This document shows positions 16,824 through 23,282 of a stretch of DNA of 23,282 nucleotides, piece after piece. This DNA comes from Bacteroidales bacterium (GTDB lineage: Bacteria > Bacteroidota > Bacteroidia > Bacteroidales > UBA3663), in contig JAEDEY010000026.1 in the NCBI GenBank assembly GCA_016293065.1, positions 1 through 23,282 on the forward strand, in the 5' to 3' direction. Made by a program: the position numbers and the translations under genes. Under the pieces are notes generated by a model, which ran no database searches, was not told the DNA's origin, and saw only the letters and a list, made by a program, of their open reading frames with translations. How positions within the stretch are numbered: position 1 is the first letter of the stretch; each line of letters opens with the position of its first letter.

Positions 16824-18167
16824 TTATTTCTTCAGAGGGAACATATATGCCAGCAAGCCCATGATGACTGCAACGATGGCTGGGAAGAGAGAGAACAATG
16901 ACCATACCATAGTCTTGACCGATTCGGCATCGGTGATGGTCACGATAGTCTCGCCAGTGACAGGGTCGGTCGAAGAGATGAGACCAGCCATGCCGAGGAG
17001 CAAGGCAATGAGAGAGCCAGAGATGGCGCCACCGAACTTCTGTGCCATGGTTCCAGACGAGAAGATAAGACCTGTTGACGAAGTGCCATACTTCTCGGTA
17101 GCATAATCAGACACATCGGCATACATTGACCAGATGAGAGGAGAATAGAGTCCCGCACCGATAGAAGTGATGATCGAAATAACAACCATCACCCAGATGT
17201 ATGCAGGATTCATAGGGATGAAGAAATAAGCTATTGAAGAGAAGGCGCAGATGGCAGAAGAATAGACAAATGCCTTGCGCTTTGAACCTGCCCAACGAGT
17301 AAATGCCGGAGACAAGCCACCGAAGATCATACAAGTCACTTCGCCGAAAGCCATGAACACCGTGTAGTTGATGATAAGCGCTCCGACAGTAACATCACCG
17401 CCAAGACAATAAGTGATCATATAGCCGGCGGCAGCATAGCGGAAACCATTGAAGAAGTTGGTGCATATAGCTACCAGGGTCATGTAGATCCATGGCTTGT
17501 TGGTGATGAGGTTGGAATACTGGGTGAACGAGAATTTCTCGGCACGCTTAGGCTTGATGCGCTCCTTGGTGAGCAGACCGCAGACGAGAGTCATTACAGC
17601 GGCAACAATACCAAAGCCAGCTCCAAGCACGGCATACTGATGAGACTCGGTGCCTCCGATTATCTTCTGTAAATAAGGGAAAGAGAGCAGGGTGACAAAT
17701 CCCATGGCATAGGCGCCTACCATGCGGTAAGACGAGAACTCGTTCTTCTCATTGTCGTCTTCGGTCATCACACCAAGCAATGAGCCGTAAGGCACGTTGA
17801 CAAGGGTATAGACAGCCATCATGAGCAGATAGAATGAATAGGCCCATACACGTTTGCCCGCAGGTCCAAGGTCGGGAGTGAAGAGAAGACATGCGAAGAT
17901 GATGCCGAAAGGAATAGAGCCCCATATCAGCCAAGGACGGTAAGTGCCCCAACGTGACTGTGTGCGGTCGGCAATCGAACCCATGAGAGGGTCGGTGACA
18001 ACGTCGAACATACGTGCGATGAGCATCAGAAGTCCTGCGTCAGCAAACGACAGTCCGAAGACATTGGTGAAGAACAGAGGAAAGGCTGTTGACATGATTT
18101 TCCAAGTGATACCTCCTGATGCTGCATCACCCAGGGCATAGCCGATTTTTTCTTTTAATGTTGCCAT
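16824..18167 (-). CDS. GPH-family sugar:cation symporter (MFS), predicted mannobiose importer
   Basis: A 447-residue protein with about twelve hydrophobic helices. It has the glycoside-pentoside-hexuronide (MelB-like) signature MFDVVTDPLMGSIADRT followed by RWGTYRPWLIWG. Asp55 and Asp59 fall at the positions of the cation-binding aspartates of MelB. The predicted product is an inner-membrane disaccharide:cation symporter. Its place between the GH130 phosphorylase and the 2-epimerase matches the mannobiose transporter of the Bacteroides fragilis mannan operon. A 76-nt gap with a striking inverted repeat (18179-18235) separates it from the GH130 gene, so it may have its own promoter or RNA control. 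Confidence 0.93.
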   Translation of the reverse strand: MATLKEKIGYALGDAASGGITWKIMSTAFPLFFTNVFGLSFADAGLLMLIARMFDVVTDPLMGSIADRTQSRWGTYRPWLIWGSIPFGIIFACLLFTPDLGPAGKRVWAYSFYLLMMAVYTLVNVPYGSLLGVMTEDDNEKNEFSSYRMVGAYAMGFVTLLSFPYLQKIIGGTESHQYAVLGAGFGIVAAVMTLVCGLLTKERIKPKRAEKFSFTQYSNLITNKPWIYMTLVAICTNFFNGFRYAAAGYMITYCLGGDVTVGALIINYTVFMAFGEVTCMIFGGLSPAFTRWAGSKRKAFVYSSAICAFSSIAYFFIPMNPAYIWVMVVISIITSIGAGLYSPLIWSMYADVSDYATEKYGTSSTGLIFSSGTMAQKFGGAISGSLIALLLGMAGLISSTDPVTGETIVTITDAESVKTMVWSLFSLFPAIVAVIMGLLAYMFPLKK

Positions 18168-18178
18168 AGTAATGGTAT

Positions 18179-18235
18179 TAATTATTATATTTGCAGGTTC
18201 TTAGATTTTAAAAATCGCTGCAAATATAATAATTA
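18179..18235. repeat. 18-bp perfect inverted repeat with two facing -7 boxes, inside the mannan operon
   Basis: TTATTATTATATTTGCAG (18179-18196) is the exact reverse complement of 18218-18235. Each arm contains TATATTTG, the Bacteroidetes -7 box: plus strand 18186-18193, minus strand 18228-18221. The 21-nt centre holds a second palindrome, GATTTTAAAAATC (18204-18216). In RNA the whole element folds into a long A/U-rich hairpin. No T tract follows on the minus strand, so it is not a typical terminator. The minus box would start transcription about 45 nt before the symporter gene, but its -33 element is not clear. Confidence 0.75.
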
Positions 18236-18243
18236 TTTTTTAT

Positions 18244-19464
18244 TTATCGGTTAAGAAAAGCAATATTTTTATCGATAAGAGCATTTCGAGTCTTGACTGA
18301 AGCGCCAGTTGTGAGTCCGTCGCTTGGCGTATTCATGCAATAATCGACGAGTTGTCCGATGGTAGAAGTGGCCACATGCATACGTGTGTCGCTTGCTGCA
18401 TAGTAGATGAACACCTTGTCGTCCATCGAGTGCATATCGGCACCTGTTCCGCCTTCTGCAATCCAGCCGTTGGTAAACAGGACGTTCATCACATCACCGA
18501 TATATTCGCCTCCCTGAGGAACCATCAGAGCACCGCCGGGAGTGGCAATCTCGCGCCAAGGCTCATCGAGAGCTGTCATATACATATATAATACATAGCG
18601 CAGACCACTGGCACAGCCACGCACGCCATGAGCGAGGTGAAGCCAGCCCTTAGGAGTCTTGAACGGATGAGGACCTTCGCCATTCTTCACTTCCTTGATA
18701 GTGTGATAGTAACGCTGGTCGATGATCTTCTCGTCGGTCACTACGGCATTGGTGATGTCGTCAACGAGAGCCCAGCCGATGCCACCGCCGCTGCCTGCGT
18801 CGATGAATCCATCCTGCGGACGAGTATAGAGAGCATATTTGCCATCGACAAATTCTGGATGGAGCACTACATTGCGCTGCTGAGACTTGCTCTTGAGGTC
18901 GGGCAGACGTTCCCAGTTGACGAGATCCTTGGTACGGGCAATGCCGCAAGTGGCAGTAGCGGCACTGAGGTCGCCAGGACGGCTGTCGTCGTGACGCTCT
19001 ACGCAGAACAGACCATAGATCCAGCCATCTTCATGCTGGGTGAGACGCATATCATAGACGTTGGTTGCAGGTGCGTCGAGTCCAGCTGCACATGTTCCTT
19101 CAGGAGCCTCAGGCATTGTGATAGGGTGTTCCCAGAAACGGAAGTTATCGACACCATTTGGCGACTCGGCAACGGCAAAGAACGACTTGCGGTCGGCTCC
19201 TTCCACACGTACCACCACGACATACTTGTCGCCCCACTTGATTGCACCAGAGTTGAGAGTGGCATTGACTCCTATTCTCTCCATGAAGTATGGGTTGGTC
19301 TCTGGGTTGAAGTCGTAGCGCCACTCCAATGGAGCAGACTCTGCTTCTATGATAGGATTCTGCCAGCGTGTATAAACGCCATTGCCCTCGATAGGGCTAT
19401 TCTTTCTTGTTACAAATGCCTCGTGCTGTGCCTCAACAAAGGCTTTTCTTTCTTCGAATGTCAT
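18244..19464 (-). CDS. 4-O-beta-D-mannosyl-D-glucose phosphorylase (GH130, subfamily 1 type)
   Basis: A 406-residue cytoplasmic protein without signal peptide, of the usual length for GH130_1. Characteristic sequence includes RWQNPIIEAESAPLEWRYDFN, GVNATLNSGA, the general-acid Asp138 in ATNVYDMRLT, CVERHD (about 161-166), HTIKEVKNGEGPHPF and LAHGVRGCASGLRY. The enzyme splits mannosyl-glucose with phosphate into alpha-mannose-1-phosphate and glucose, saving one ATP per disaccharide. It starts only 8 nt after the GH26 stop, so the two are tightly coupled. The adjacent 2-epimerase supports this specificity over mannan-oligosaccharide or mannosyl-GlcNAc phosphorylases of other GH130 subfamilies. 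Confidence 0.94.
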   Translation of the reverse strand: MTFEERKAFVEAQHEAFVTRKNSPIEGNGVYTRWQNPIIEAESAPLEWRYDFNPETNPYFMERIGVNATLNSGAIKWGDKYVVVVRVEGADRKSFFAVAESPNGVDNFRFWEHPITMPEAPEGTCAAGLDAPATNVYDMRLTQHEDGWIYGLFCVERHDDSRPGDLSAATATCGIARTKDLVNWERLPDLKSKSQQRNVVLHPEFVDGKYALYTRPQDGFIDAGSGGGIGWALVDDITNAVVTDEKIIDQRYYHTIKEVKNGEGPHPFKTPKGWLHLAHGVRGCASGLRYVLYMYMTALDEPWREIATPGGALMVPQGGEYIGDVMNVLFTNGWIAEGGTGADMHSMDDKVFIYYAASDTRMHVATSTIGQLVDYCMNTPSDGLTTGASVKTRNALIDKNIAFLNR

Positions 19465-19472
19465 AATTTATA

Positions 19473-20606
19473 TTATTTAATATCCTTGATGTCGTTGAGG
19501 AACAATGTGTTTGGGAGCTCATAGAACTTCTTGAAGTCTTCGGCTGTAGGAGTCTCTTTTGACGGGCCAAAATGCTCCTTGCAGTAGTTGCGCCAAGGCA
19601 GGCAATAGCAGATAGGGAGGTCTTTGACCGAAGCATTGAAGATGCGAGTCCACCAGTCAGGGATGGTAGAGTTGTGCTTGCCACATTCGGTAACGGCTAT
19701 GAGCATGTTGCGATCTTTGGCATAGTCGTACATCATGGTCATAGTGCCTTTGAGCTGAGCCATATATTCTTCGTCGGTGCCATATTGATAAGCATCGGTG
19801 CCGATGAGTTTCACACGGTCGTCGCCTGGCCAGCGCTCAAGGAAATGCTCCAAAGAACGAGGACCTGGAGAATAGCTCCACACAAGCTGACCGCCAAGAC
19901 GCTCTTCCATATAATCCTGAGTCATGTTCCACAGAGACTTGTATTCGTCGGCCGAGCAGTTTGCCTCGCCCCACCAGAACCAGTTGCCAGTATTCTCGTG
20001 CCAAGGACGGAAGATCACAGGGATGATTTCTCCGTCGGCGGTCTTGAGCGAGCCAATGAAATCGGTCACGTTGCCGAGCCAGCCCACAAACTTATCGTGC
20101 ATCTCGCCGCCTTCGATAATAGAAGCCACGGTGTGCTTTGGGTCGATGAGCTCGTCGGCACTTTTCCCTTCGGCAAGAGCCTGCTCATATTCCTTGATGT
20201 CGCTTTCGATCCACGAAGTCTTGCCATTGAGCGGATTGCGAGGATGCCAAGAGATGGTGATGATGCCACCACGCTGGTGATGAGCGATGATTTCTTCGCG
20301 CATGAGGTTGAAAGGCACTGAGTCGAGATTCTTCAGGTCGCCCAATTCGATGCCTCCGAGTTCGAAGCCCATGACGGCAGGATAGTCGCCCACAAGTTCC
20401 TTAGTGTCCGAACGTCCCTTCTCGTACTCCCAGGTAATACCATAGAAAGGATCGTCCTGATGACCGAACATATAACCCTTCTGGCTGATAGCAGACAGAC
20501 GTGAACAAAGAGCCTCGGCAGGAGTCGCAGGTTCTTCTACTGGTTTTTGCTTGCATGCAACCAATGAAATAGCGCAAATTGCAGATAGAAAGATAGTTTT
20601 TTTCAT
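19473..20606 (-). CDS. GH26 beta-mannanase lipoprotein (likely mannobiose-releasing)
   Basis: A 377-residue protein with lipoprotein signal MKKTIFLSAICAISLVAC (Cys18). GH26 features are YMFGHQDDPFYG (45-56), ITISWHPRNP (116-125), the acid/base Glu204 in FRPWHENTGNWFWWG, VWSYSPG (242-248) and the nucleophile Glu307 in AVTECGK. The size leaves no room for a carbohydrate-binding module. It would hydrolyse beta-1,4-mannan or short manno-oligosaccharides to mannobiose in the periplasm or at the outer membrane. The Bacteroides fragilis counterpart in the same gene order is an exo-acting mannobiohydrolase, but exo action here is inferred. It is the first gene of the mannan operon. Confidence 0.94.
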   Translation of the reverse strand: MKKTIFLSAICAISLVACKQKPVEEPATPAEALCSRLSAISQKGYMFGHQDDPFYGITWEYEKGRSDTKELVGDYPAVMGFELGGIELGDLKNLDSVPFNLMREEIIAHHQRGGIITISWHPRNPLNGKTSWIESDIKEYEQALAEGKSADELIDPKHTVASIIEGGEMHDKFVGWLGNVTDFIGSLKTADGEIIPVIFRPWHENTGNWFWWGEANCSADEYKSLWNMTQDYMEERLGGQLVWSYSPGPRSLEHFLERWPGDDRVKLIGTDAYQYGTDEEYMAQLKGTMTMMYDYAKDRNMLIAVTECGKHNSTIPDWWTRIFNASVKDLPICYCLPWRNYCKEHFGPSKETPTAEDFKKFYELPNTLFLNDIKDIK

Positions 20607-20645
20607 TTTGATAAGTTGTTAATTCACAATATATTTTCCACGGCG

Positions 20646-20673
20646 CAAAGTTATACATAATATAAAAAACAAA
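20646..20673 (-). promoter_or_regulatory. Candidate promoter of the mannan operon
   Basis: On the minus strand TTTG (20673-20670) and TAACTTTG (20653-20646), 16 nt apart, match the Bacteroidetes -33/-7 pattern. The predicted start near 20640 gives a leader of about 35 nt before the GH26 ATG. The -7 region TAACTTTGCGCCGT is close to that of susC. The TGTATCA heptamer of the HTCS-susC region is absent here, so the two programmes probably answer to different regulators. Confidence 0.7.
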
Positions 20674-20712
20674 AAAATACTATTTTGACCAATAATTATC
20701 TTTTTTTGTCTG

Positions 20713-20771
20713 CATGAGAAAAAATGCACTTTTTTCTGCTGTTTTTTGACTATTTCTCATGTTTTTTCATG
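20713..20771. promoter_or_regulatory. Inverted repeat between divergent promoters, candidate operator
   Basis: CATGAGAAA (20713-20721) and TTTCTCATG (20753-20761) are perfect 9-bp reverse complements with centres 40 bp apart. A further CATG at 20768-20771 gives CATG-T6-CATG. The element lies 40 bp upstream of the mannan-operon -33 box and about 36 bp upstream of the FimB-like gene's -33 box. A shared regulator is possible, but the region is A/T-rich and this is weak evidence. Confidence 0.35.
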
Positions 20772-20796
20772 AATATTGTGGAATTTTTCTTTTGCT

Positions 20797-20828
20797 TTTG
20801 GGGGTTATGAAAATAATACCTATATTTG
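20797..20828 (+). promoter_or_regulatory. Candidate promoter of the FimB-like gene
   Basis: TTTG (20797-20800) and TATATTTG (20821-20828) are separated by 20 nt, a close match to the Bacteroidetes consensus. Transcription would start near 20835, downstream of the in-frame alternative start at 20776. This supports the ATG at 20896. Confidence 0.7.
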
Positions 20829-20895
20829 CAGCACAATCATTCGGTGTCCATATATGGGTCACTTATTTTATCAACCTATTATATTATTATTAATA

Positions 20896-22263
20896 ATGTT
20901 AAGTTTTAATCAATCGTTCAAGTCGTTACCATCAGTGGTATCCTTGATTTCGAGTTTGAGTCTGACTGGATGCTATCAGGCAGCGCCAGTAGAAGATGTC
21001 GTTTCGGGCGGTGATGCCAAGCTTAATGTCATCACCCGTAGTGCTACAGGTAATTCGATCGTGTATCCGCTTGCGATCTATGCTTTTGGCTCAGATGGGT
21101 CGTGCAAAGCCAGGCAAGTCATTGATGGAGAATCAGAATCGGTCAGCCTGAAGCTCAGTGCCGGCAACTATCACATCACGGCTGTTGCAGGCTTTGACGA
21201 CTATGACTTGCCGCAGAAACTGAAACGAGACGCAGAGATTTCTACCTGTCCTGGCAACTATTCTGTCTCGCCGCTCACCATAGGTCAAGCCGATGTCGCG
21301 CTTTCCAGTTCATCATCTGCGACTATCCAGATGTCGCTTCAGGTGGCAGGAGTTGAAGTGTCGTTAAGTGGCTTGCCCGACGAGGTTACCGAGGTGTCGG
21401 TAGTCATTGCCAATGTGTTCAGCAAAATCTCTCTCGAAGGAGAATGTGCAGCACCTCAGCCTGCCGAGATTGTTTGCAGTAAGGTCGGAGAGGTGTGGAC
21501 ATCAGGCAGAACCTATCTGTTGCCTTTGTCTTCTTCGGCGATGGTGGTATCTATCAATGTTACCGATGACAAGGGAACTCAGACCTATGGTTATACCTAT
21601 AACACTCCACTCAGGGCTGGTGTGCCATATATCCTGAACGGCACATTCACGTCGGGCTTGGTATTGAATGGCACGTTCGAGTCAAAGGGTTGGGCAGATG
21701 ATGTAGTGCTCGACTTTGGTTTTGGCCCAGATGCCAACGAGAGCGGAGAACCCGACGACGATGGAACGCAGTCGGCAGAAGAGGTCGTTGTCACAGCAAT
21801 ACCCGAAGCATGTTCGTTGTGGCAAGGACATGTAGTGGCTCTGGTGGGCAATGCCACTTCGACCGAAGCCGACCTGCTGTTGCTGTCGCTGGCTGACGAG
21901 GCAGATGTGAAGTCGAAGGCATCGACAGCTCCTGACGAGGCAGCTGATTTCGCGCGGGCTTATTCTGAATTCGGGCTTACAGGATGGCGCATACCGACCA
22001 AGGAAGAGGCAACGGCATTGAGAAACTGCTACTATGGCGACAACGTGACGGCTATCAACACCTTACTCGAACAGGCAGGAGGCAAGGTGCTGTTGCAGGT
22101 CGATAGCAAGGACAAGAACGTCAGGTATCTTTGTGAAGATGCTGCCTATACCTATTCGTTTGCCACATCGAGCGATGGGAAGAGCCTGCAAATAACAAAG
22201 GCGGGTGCAACGGTAAAATACCGGCTCCGCCTTGTTAAGTCCATTCATGTGAAAGTGTCGTAG
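20896..22263 (+). CDS. Fimbrillin/FimB-Mfa2-like lipoprotein with Lcl-like C-terminal domain
   Basis: From the ATG at 20896 the protein has 455 residues, with a lipoprotein signal ending SLSLTGC (Cys26). Residues of roughly 35-270 look like Bacteroidetes fimbrillin/FimB-Mfa2 domains: PLAIYAFGSDGSCKARQ, LKLSAGNYHITAVAGFDDY, and a second beta-sandwich with YTYNTPLRAGVPYILNGTF. An acidic linker (PDANESGEPDDDG) follows. The last ~120 residues have GLTGWRIPTKEEATALRNCY, VRYLCEDAAYTYSF and YRLRLVKSIHVK, the pattern of Lcl/DUF1566-like domains found at the end of Bacteroides fimbrial or adhesin lipoproteins. A surface anchor, tip or adhesin role is likely. No major fimbrillin or other pilus gene is in the window. 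The longer reading from 20776 begins upstream of the promoter and is rejected. Confidence 0.65.
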   Translation: MLSFNQSFKSLPSVVSLISSLSLTGCYQAAPVEDVVSGGDAKLNVITRSATGNSIVYPLAIYAFGSDGSCKARQVIDGESESVSLKLSAGNYHITAVAGFDDYDLPQKLKRDAEISTCPGNYSVSPLTIGQADVALSSSSSATIQMSLQVAGVEVSLSGLPDEVTEVSVVIANVFSKISLEGECAAPQPAEIVCSKVGEVWTSGRTYLLPLSSSAMVVSINVTDDKGTQTYGYTYNTPLRAGVPYILNGTFTSGLVLNGTFESKGWADDVVLDFGFGPDANESGEPDDDGTQSAEEVVVTAIPEACSLWQGHVVALVGNATSTEADLLLLSLADEADVKSKASTAPDEAADFARAYSEFGLTGWRIPTKEEATALRNCYYGDNVTAINTLLEQAGGKVLLQVDSKDKNVRYLCEDAAYTYSFATSSDGKSLQITKAGATVKYRLRLVKSIHVKVS

Positions 22264-22269
22264 TCCTGA

Positions 22270-23282
22270 TCAGCCTTGCAGGATCACGCCCTCGCGATGT
22301 GAGCCATCGACCTTGATGGTCATTGGCTTAGGCAGGCGAACATGACGCAGGTGTTCGGTCTCCTCGATTGCTGGTAGCGAGTTGAGGATGTCTTCGCGAT
22401 ATACACCGTCGTTGCGGAAGGCATTGATGGTGAAATAGCAGACTCCGAGACTCGTGAGATTCTGGAAGAAGTGGGTTCCCTGGCTTGGATCGACCTGGAA
22501 GTTCTTGAGCCCAGCCTCAACGATGACTCGGGCGGCTGAGATATGAGGCCACTTGACAGGTATGCCGAGCCAAGGGTCGCTGCTTCCCCAGCGTCCGGGA
22601 CCAATGAGCAGATACTTCTCGTCGCGCTCAAGGAACTTGCGGTTCATCTTGTCGCATTCTTCTGCAATGACAGTATTGAAGCTTGGCGAATAGCCGTTGT
22701 CGAGCGTCTTGACATAGACAATATCGCTGATGTCGGTGATGATGCCATGTCCAATAGCACTGTGTGAACGGAGCAAGCAATCCTCGTCGGGCACTTCGGC
22801 AAGGTTTTCGTCGAGCATCATGCGGTTATCGACCATCGGACGAATCTGCAACAGATAGAACTCGCCTGTGCGGTCGTCGTGAAGATTGACGGCAAACTCG
22901 ATCTCTACAGGACGTTGCATCTCTTTCTCGCCGTAAGCCAGAACCTTCTGCATGAGTTCGGGGAGAGGGAAGACTCCATTCTGCAATACGCCTGCAAAGG
23001 AGATGATCTTGCGGTTGCGCCCTTCGTAATAGCCATCGCGGATGATCTGGTCCTCAGGGTCGAAGGTCGAGCAGATGTATTTCAGCGTTCCGTCGGCATC
23101 GGCTTTCCTTACAGGCACCTTGACGAGGTCGAAGCCATCGTCAACGCAGAACTTATGAGGGTCGGTCGATTTGAGGTCAAGGGCAAGGAATGCTGTCTGG
23201 GTATCGCGTAGGGCCGTCTCCATCTCACTCATCTGCAGCACCTTGTCGGGATGATATGGATTGACACGCAGGCTCTGTCCGC
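22270..23282 (-). CDS. PEP/pyruvate-binding domain protein (PPDK N-terminal-like), 3' part only
   Basis: The frame is open from the window edge (23282) to a TGA at 22272-22270, giving 337 codons of the C-terminal end of a larger gene. A GTG at 23241 is not the start, because the same frame continues upstream as GQSLRVNPYHPDKV. Sequence such as VEIEFAVNLHDDRTGEFYLLQIRPM, LLIGPGRWGSSDPWLGIPVKW and DPSQGTHFFQNLTSLGVCYF belongs to a long Bacteroidetes protein usually annotated as a PEP/pyruvate-binding (pyruvate phosphate dikinase-like) protein. The EFYLLQIRPM part is the end of an ATP-grasp fold. Its cellular role is not well defined to my knowledge. It ends 6 nt from the convergent FimB-like gene, with no terminator between. 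Confidence 0.8.
   Translation of the reverse strand, partial: GQSLRVNPYHPDKVLQMSEMETALRDTQTAFLALDLKSTDPHKFCVDDGFDLVKVPVRKADADGTLKYICSTFDPEDQIIRDGYYEGRNRKIISFAGVLQNGVFPLPELMQKVLAYGEKEMQRPVEIEFAVNLHDDRTGEFYLLQIRPMVDNRMMLDENLAEVPDEDCLLRSHSAIGHGIITDISDIVYVKTLDNGYSPSFNTVIAEECDKMNRKFLERDEKYLLIGPGRWGSSDPWLGIPVKWPHISAARVIVEAGLKNFQVDPSQGTHFFQNLTSLGVCYFTINAFRNDGVYREDILNSLPAIEETEHLRHVRLPKPMTIKVDGSHREGVILQG

Noticed and set aside
18179..18235. Ordinary rho-independent terminator after the GH130 gene
   Set aside because: The stem is A/T-rich and no T tract follows it on the minus strand, unlike the clear terminator at 12231-12271.
20776..20895. 40-residue N-terminal extension of the FimB-like protein
   Set aside because: It begins upstream of the promoter at 20797-20828 and would bury the lipoprotein signal.
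1..23282. tRNA or rRNA genes, CRISPR arrays, insertion sequences, integrases, phage genes
   Set aside because: None seen; coding density, operon layout and sequence style are those of a chromosomal polysaccharide-utilisation region with no mobile-element signs.

Overview
The window comes from a Bacteroidales bacterium (Bacteroides/Prevotella type; the genus cannot be fixed from this sequence). The evidence is a hybrid two-component sensor, a SusC/SusD pair, several lipoproteins, Bacteroidetes-type promoters (TTTG, then TAnnTTTG) and a Bacteroidetes-specific mannan pathway. It is a carbohydrate-utilisation region with two plant cell-wall programmes facing each other.

Left part (1-11135): a hybrid two-component regulator (HTCS, reading left, cut by the window edge) is divergent from a SusC-like TonB-dependent transporter, a SusD-like lipoprotein and a GH115 alpha-glucuronidase. 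The 339 bp between regulator and susC hold a promoter in each direction. They also hold a cluster of the heptamer TGTATCA/TGATACA, including an 11-bp inverted repeat with half-sites 21 bp apart, and a 21-nt sequence present in the 5' leaders of both divergent genes. A strong hairpin separates susD from the GH115 gene. The enzyme suggests glucuronic-acid-decorated glycan (glucuronoxylan or an arabinogalactan-like polymer) as target, but this is inference.

Middle (11136-12271): a VanX-type D-Ala-D-Ala dipeptidase predicted to be a lipoprotein, with its own promoter, then a hairpin terminator serving the leftward operon.

Right part (20673 down to 12276, minus strand): a six-gene beta-mannan/galactomannan operon: GH26 mannanase lipoprotein, GH130 mannosylglucose phosphorylase, GPH-family sugar:cation symporter, cellobiose/mannobiose 2-epimerase, mannose-6-phosphate isomerase and a secreted GH36 alpha-galactosidase. 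The GH26-GH130-transporter-epimerase order is that of the mannobiose epimerisation/phosphorolysis pathway described in Bacteroides fragilis. GH26 would cut mannan to mannobiose and GH36 would remove galactose. The symporter would import mannobiose, the epimerase would make mannosyl-glucose, and the phosphorylase would release mannose-1-phosphate and glucose. The isomerase would join mannose-6-phosphate to glycolysis. A phosphomannomutase is needed but is not in the window.

Right edge: divergent from the mannan operon is a fimbrillin/FimB-like lipoprotein gene with an Lcl-like C-terminal domain. It meets, tail to tail with a 6-nt gap, the 3' part of a large PEP/pyruvate-binding-domain protein that runs off the window.

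The enzymes belong to known families. The least explained signals are non-coding: the heptamer cluster and shared leader between HTCS and susC, the hairpin between susD and GH115, and an 18-bp inverted repeat inside the mannan operon whose two arms carry facing -7 boxes.
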